DNA of 64,000 bases from Sarcocystis neurona (taxonomy: Eukaryota > Apicomplexa > Conoidasida > Eucoccidiorida > Sarcocystidae): NCBI GenBank assembly GCA_000727475.1, contig KL647288.1:8335414-8399413 (forward strand), written 5' to 3'. Made by a program: the position numbers and the translations under genes. Positions within the stretch are counted from its first letter, which is position 1. Every line of letters begins with the position of its first letter. The notes under the pieces were generated by a model. It made no database searches. It saw only the letters and a program-made list of their open reading frames with translations, and was not told where the DNA came from. Shown in pieces: positions 60,292-64,000 of this stretch.

Positions 60292-63200
60292 ATGGACAGC
60301 AATTCTTTACACGCGGCGTGTTCAGGGCGTACCTGTCCAGTTTCGAACGTGGAGACTGTCCGACGCGCGTCACTCAATGAAGAGCAACTCTCACCACGAA
60401 TCGACTTGAGTGAAATACGTCGAGCTGGGCCTGAAGTGGGAGATCAGCTCTTCGTAGCTGAAAAGACGTGCGGCATTTCGGGGTGTGCGCATTTCGGCGA
60501 GGCACCGCGGCAGTGGCGTGTGCCTTCAGACTGCTGTCACACACAGCCACCATCCAGCATGCTTGAGACGGATTCCTCATCAGACATCGTCGCGGCACAG
60601 GAAATATGTACCCCAGGACGATTACAAGGCGACAGTTCTAGTTGCGTTTCACACGATGGTGGACACGATCCCAACAGAAACGCTTTGCGCTGGCACGTCT
60701 CGCCAGGCAGCCTTCCCCCCCAAGGCCACGGATGGAACCTTCCAGAAGCGAGCGTGTCAAACGCAGGAGGCCACACCGCTTGTGCCCTTTCCCCGTTTGA
60801 CTGCGCTGGAAACGAAGGTCCGCTGATGCGCGGGAGACTGAAACCGGCACAAATGCACCAGCAGCAAGAAGGAGAACCTTTGCTTCGTTTGAGCCCACAC
60901 GTCATCGGCGCCAATTCTCTCTATCAGCAGGAAGGAGAACTGCCTCCTCCGTCAGTCTGTGCAGAAAAGCAACCACCTTTGCTTCCTAGAGAGCAATCGC
61001 ACCAGTTTGCAGGAGCCTTTGCTGGACTTGAAGCAAAAGTTCCTCACAGGCATGTGGCGGACGAGTCTTTCCCTGAAGTCAAAGCAAGCTTGCTGGGGCA
61101 TCCGCAGACCTCCGGCCGAACTCCCCGTTCATCAGTTACCTTCAAGCCGTCATCACCTCTGTGCTCGTTACCGAACACGCGGCCTCAACAGTATCTGGCC
61201 CCCGCCGTGCACCAGACACACATATCGACGCACGCCTCGCGTAGGGAAGGCATCACCGACACTGGAGAAGCGGCTGTAGCTCAGAGGCCTGGTTCTTCCG
61301 TTGCTCCGGCGTCTCCTCCGCGTTTAGACCAACCGCAAAGAGTGCGGTGGACAGCTCATGCGAAGAGGCCTCACGGTCGAGTAATCCTCGCTGCGAGCGC
61401 GCTTCCCACTCCTGGCGCAACTGGTTACCGTCCATCTGCGGGAGGTGGACCTAACACGCATCAGCAGCTAGGATTGCCAGTGCACTGTTTGCACTCTCCC
61501 CGAAGGACGGAACATAGAGATTGCCCAAGGCAAATTGAACCTCACCAGGACCATGGGTTGCTTCGCACACCTCGAACTATATTCCCTGAGCTTATCCATT
61601 TAAGCAGAAAACACGAATTGCGTGATGGAAAACAGCAGGTGCAGAATACTACGCATCAGCAGGTCAATCCCGCAGCCCAGCACCTGCGGAAAACGCAAGT
61701 CATGCAGGACGACCCATATCACGCGGTGCCGCCAGATAATCAAGCAGGGTCCGCACCCTGTTGTCCCTATCCCGTCGTGTTCCCATCAAAGGCACAACAA
61801 AAGCAGCAACAGCAGGGTCCCGTGGTCCACCCGCAACTGCACCCTCTGCAACAGCAGCAACTTCTGCAATTCCAGCAACAGCAACAGGGTGTTCTTGCCC
61901 AAGAGTCCCAAACGCCTCTTCCTTACCAGTCTCTTCGAAAGTGCACTACACAGACAGAGCTCACACGTGGGGTGTTCGACCGCGGGCTGACGCATCCAAG
62001 AGAGGGCCATGCTCCTTCCGTCGCGCAAACACAGTGGGGGGAAAGACGTGGCGCTGGTGCGTGCGAGATGCAGCAAAGTTACATTCAGCAAATGCAGTGG
62101 CACACATCATGTCAGCAGCAGGGGGATTTGCAATATGATTCTCCTTATGTCGCCCGAGAGACGAGTCGCGTTCGTGACCAGCAGTCCACAGTGGAGCATC
62201 AAGAGTATCCAGGCGCCGAGCGAGGCAAAGCACAGTACCACCAGCATCAATCATATTCAGGTGGATATCTTGATGTTTTCCACCAGCAGCATCACCGGAC
62301 TCAGCGGGACGGGTACGCGGCCCAGCAGGCGCATTCTACGCTTCCTGGCAATCCCACAGGCGTCCCAGATACATGGCACAATCCGTTCCCCACTGTTTCA
62401 CTGTCGCAGCTGCAGCCCTGCAGAATCACTAATCAAGACGAGGTCATAAGTGGCAGCATAGGTGGCAACTTACTACGGGAGGGGAACGTCCAGGACCTTG
62501 GCGCAGACCAGAGGGACAACAGGGGTGGATATCAGGTTGACATTCAGACTCTTCAGAGTGGGGAGCCCTCGCAGGTGACAACTCTCTTTCCGTGCGACTC
62601 CTTGTTGAGAGGAGGGAAGGTCCCGTGGCTACACTGCGCCGAAAAACTGGCGACAAAACATTGCGAGTCGACGTCGTACAATAATCCAAAAGGAGACCCT
62701 GTGGAACCTTTTGTGGACCATGCGGCGGTTTTGTCTGACTCGCGCGACTCCGAAAACCTACACGCACTTTCGAGGGAGCCAGGCAGCCAACAAGCAGCTG
62801 ACTCCAACACTCCTTTAGATACCCTGGGAGGTCTTGAAATACACTCTCAGCAAAAGCAGGAGAGAGCGCCTAAATCGTTTCGATCTTACCGACTAGGCGC
62901 AGCGGGCGATACCTCTCAAAATATGCAAGTGCTCCGTGGTCAGCAGGCCTCTAAAGTATCGCCCATTGGAGACGTATGCTTTTCTGTGCCTACTGGTGCA
63001 CCAGGGCCCCGTCTTCAGGGTGAGGAGGACGCCCTATGTGAGACAGGGTCTCCACTGCGTGAAAGACAGCGTGTGAGCTCCGAAGGCCCTCGCTCTGAAT
63101 CAACTGAGCTTCCCACGGCAGGCGAGATGCCACGTCTGCCTGCAACACCAGACAAAACAGCGACACGGCGTTCTTGGGGAGTTTCTACGACGGAAAGTGA

Positions 63201-64000
63201 CTTCGAGGCTGGGTTGAATCAACACTACGCGCAGCATCAGATTAACTTTCCCTATGCGCAGCCTGCGTACAAATATTGCGAGATCCCTCCTGCCGTAGCA
63301 CTGGAGTTGAATGACTCACCAACTGGGGTTTTGCGTACCTTCCCTGTTGGGCGCAGGGACATTACTTTCGGCGTTCGTGAACCTGCGGAAACACACCCCT
63401 CACCACGCAGTAGCTTTACTGGCCTCCACGGATTGTCTACAAGCAACTTGCTGCCTCAAGCAAACAACGGTTCATCTGCAGAAGGTGACACCCCTCAATC
63501 GCTGCCATTGGTAGTTCAGCGACAGATACCCCCGCTCGACTACCATGATTCCGTCCGTCGGGAGGAAGCTTGTTATCGTGCGCCGCCAGAATTGATGAAG
63601 TTCTTCTCGCCAGAGCAGCAGCTGGCGCACACGTCCCCACCAAACTGCTGGATACCCTCCGCACAGAAACAAGTCAGAGGGAGACCAAATGTCGCAGCAG
63701 GGATCCTTGTGCTGGAAACCGTTTCTTGTCCGCAGCCGTACGCAGCTCCGTCCCAACGGGAGAAGACACACGAGAATCGAGTTCCTCAGGAGCAACACGT
63801 GCGGCAGGCACCGCAGGAGATCCACATCTTACAACAGCAGGAAGATGAGGTGCATCAGTGTGACTCGCAGATGTGTCAGCAGCAGCAGCAGCAGCACCAG
63901 CACCAGCGTCAAGCTGACACGGGCGCTGCGCTACGTCTACTGCCATCTTCCCCCTCTCAGCTCGATCAACAAAACGAATATCATTTCCTGCACCAGAACA
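60292..64000 (+). CDS. Large glutamine-rich protein, 3' end outside the window (partial)
   Basis: The reading frame is open from 60151, after a TGA at 60148, to the last base: about 1,283 codons with no stop. The first ATG in frame is at 60292, in a good context (AAACATGG). The 1,236 visible residues are rich in Gln, Pro, Ser, Thr and His. Gln runs lie around 61795-61885, 62100-62115 and 63877-63900 (six CAG in a row, then His-Gln repeats). No transmembrane segment, signal peptide or known domain is seen. Such Gln-rich frames are common in coccidia, where CAG expansions sit inside coding DNA. The frame is real, since its length excludes chance; the start is uncertain, and 60151-60291 may be coding through an upstream exon. 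Possible roles such as a transcription co-factor or disordered scaffold are guesses. Confidence 0.8.
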   Translation, partial: MDSNSLHAACSGRTCPVSNVETVRRASLNEEQLSPRIDLSEIRRAGPEVGDQLFVAEKTCGISGCAHFGEAPRQWRVPSDCCHTQPPSSMLETDSSSDIVAAQEICTPGRLQGDSSSCVSHDGGHDPNRNALRWHVSPGSLPPQGHGWNLPEASVSNAGGHTACALSPFDCAGNEGPLMRGRLKPAQMHQQQEGEPLLRLSPHVIGANSLYQQEGELPPPSVCAEKQPPLLPREQSHQFAGAFAGLEAKVPHRHVADESFPEVKASLLGHPQTSGRTPRSSVTFKPSSPLCSLPNTRPQQYLAPAVHQTHISTHASRREGITDTGEAAVAQRPGSSVAPASPPRLDQPQRVRWTAHAKRPHGRVILAASALPTPGATGYRPSAGGGPNTHQQLGLPVHCLHSPRRTEHRDCPRQIEPHQDHGLLRTPRTIFPELIHLSRKHELRDGKQQVQNTTHQQVNPAAQHLRKTQVMQDDPYHAVPPDNQAGSAPCCPYPVVFPSKAQQKQQQQGPVVHPQLHPLQQQQLLQFQQQQQGVLAQESQTPLPYQSLRKCTTQTELTRGVFDRGLTHPREGHAPSVAQTQWGERRGAGACEMQQSYIQQMQWHTSCQQQGDLQYDSPYVARETSRVRDQQSTVEHQEYPGAERGKAQYHQHQSYSGGYLDVFHQQHHRTQRDGYAAQQAHSTLPGNPTGVPDTWHNPFPTVSLSQLQPCRITNQDEVISGSIGGNLLREGNVQDLGADQRDNRGGYQVDIQTLQSGEPSQVTTLFPCDSLLRGGKVPWLHCAEKLATKHCESTSYNNPKGDPVEPFVDHAAVLSDSRDSENLHALSREPGSQQAADSNTPLDTLGGLEIHSQQKQERAPKSFRSYRLGAAGDTSQNMQVLRGQQASKVSPIGDVCFSVPTGAPGPRLQGEEDALCETGSPLRERQRVSSEGPRSESTELPTAGEMPRLPATPDKTATRRSWGVSTTESDFEAGLNQHYAQHQINFPYAQPAYKYCEIPPAVALELNDSPTGVLRTFPVGRRDITFGVREPAETHPSPRSSFTGLHGLSTSNLLPQANNGSSAEGDTPQSLPLVVQRQIPPLDYHDSVRREEACYRAPPELMKFFSPEQQLAHTSPPNCWIPSAQKQVRGRPNVAAGILVLETVSCPQPYAAPSQREKTHENRVPQEQHVRQAPQEIHILQQQEDEVHQCDSQMCQQQQQQHQHQRQADTGAALRLLPSSPSQLDQQNEYHFLHQN

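Overview
The window is nuclear DNA of a eukaryote, most likely a coccidian apicomplexan. It has roughly balanced base composition, genes broken by GT-AG introns (some exons only 36-130 bases, introns up to about 1.6 kb), CAG/CTG-rich low-complexity stretches and wide gene-poor gaps. It also holds a mitochondrial ribosomal protein gene and a peroxisome-targeted enzyme. The low gene density (about ten solid genes in 64 kb) would suit a large coccidian genome such as Sarcocystis; Cystoisospora or Eimeria cannot be excluded. The genus is an inference from style, not from a marker gene.

Left part (1-21.4 kb): a 382-aa membrane-anchored protein with a DxDxDG motif (6.1-7.2 kb, minus); a two-exon BUD20/ZNF593-type ribosome-biogenesis zinc finger (9.3-10.0 kb, plus); a multi-exon minus-strand gene whose exons each carry one copy of an eight-cysteine module (11.8-15.2 kb); and a complete two-exon DED1/DDX3 RNA helicase (18.0-21.4 kb, minus).

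Middle (21.4-44 kb): repeat-rich and sparse. It holds a two-exon mitochondrial bL28 gene (26.3-28.5 kb, minus) and a ten-exon gene spread over 7.8 kb (32.6-40.4 kb, plus) that I assembled exon by exon and identify as TMEM147, a subunit of the ER translocon-associated BOS complex. A small two-exon gene of unknown function follows (42.5-43.2 kb).

Right part (44-64 kb): a 625-codon serine-rich ORF; a FHIT-type HIT-domain gene whose catalytic histidine position reads Phe; a three-exon 2,4-dienoyl-CoA reductase (DECR2 type) ending in the peroxisomal signal SAKL; and a glutamine-rich frame that stays open for the last 3.85 kb and leaves the window.

The genes are unrelated housekeeping and lineage-specific loci on both strands, as expected for a eukaryotic chromosome; nothing suggests operons or a mobile island. 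All splice models are hand-built from GT-AG sites, phase agreement and family similarity recalled from memory. They have not been checked against transcripts.
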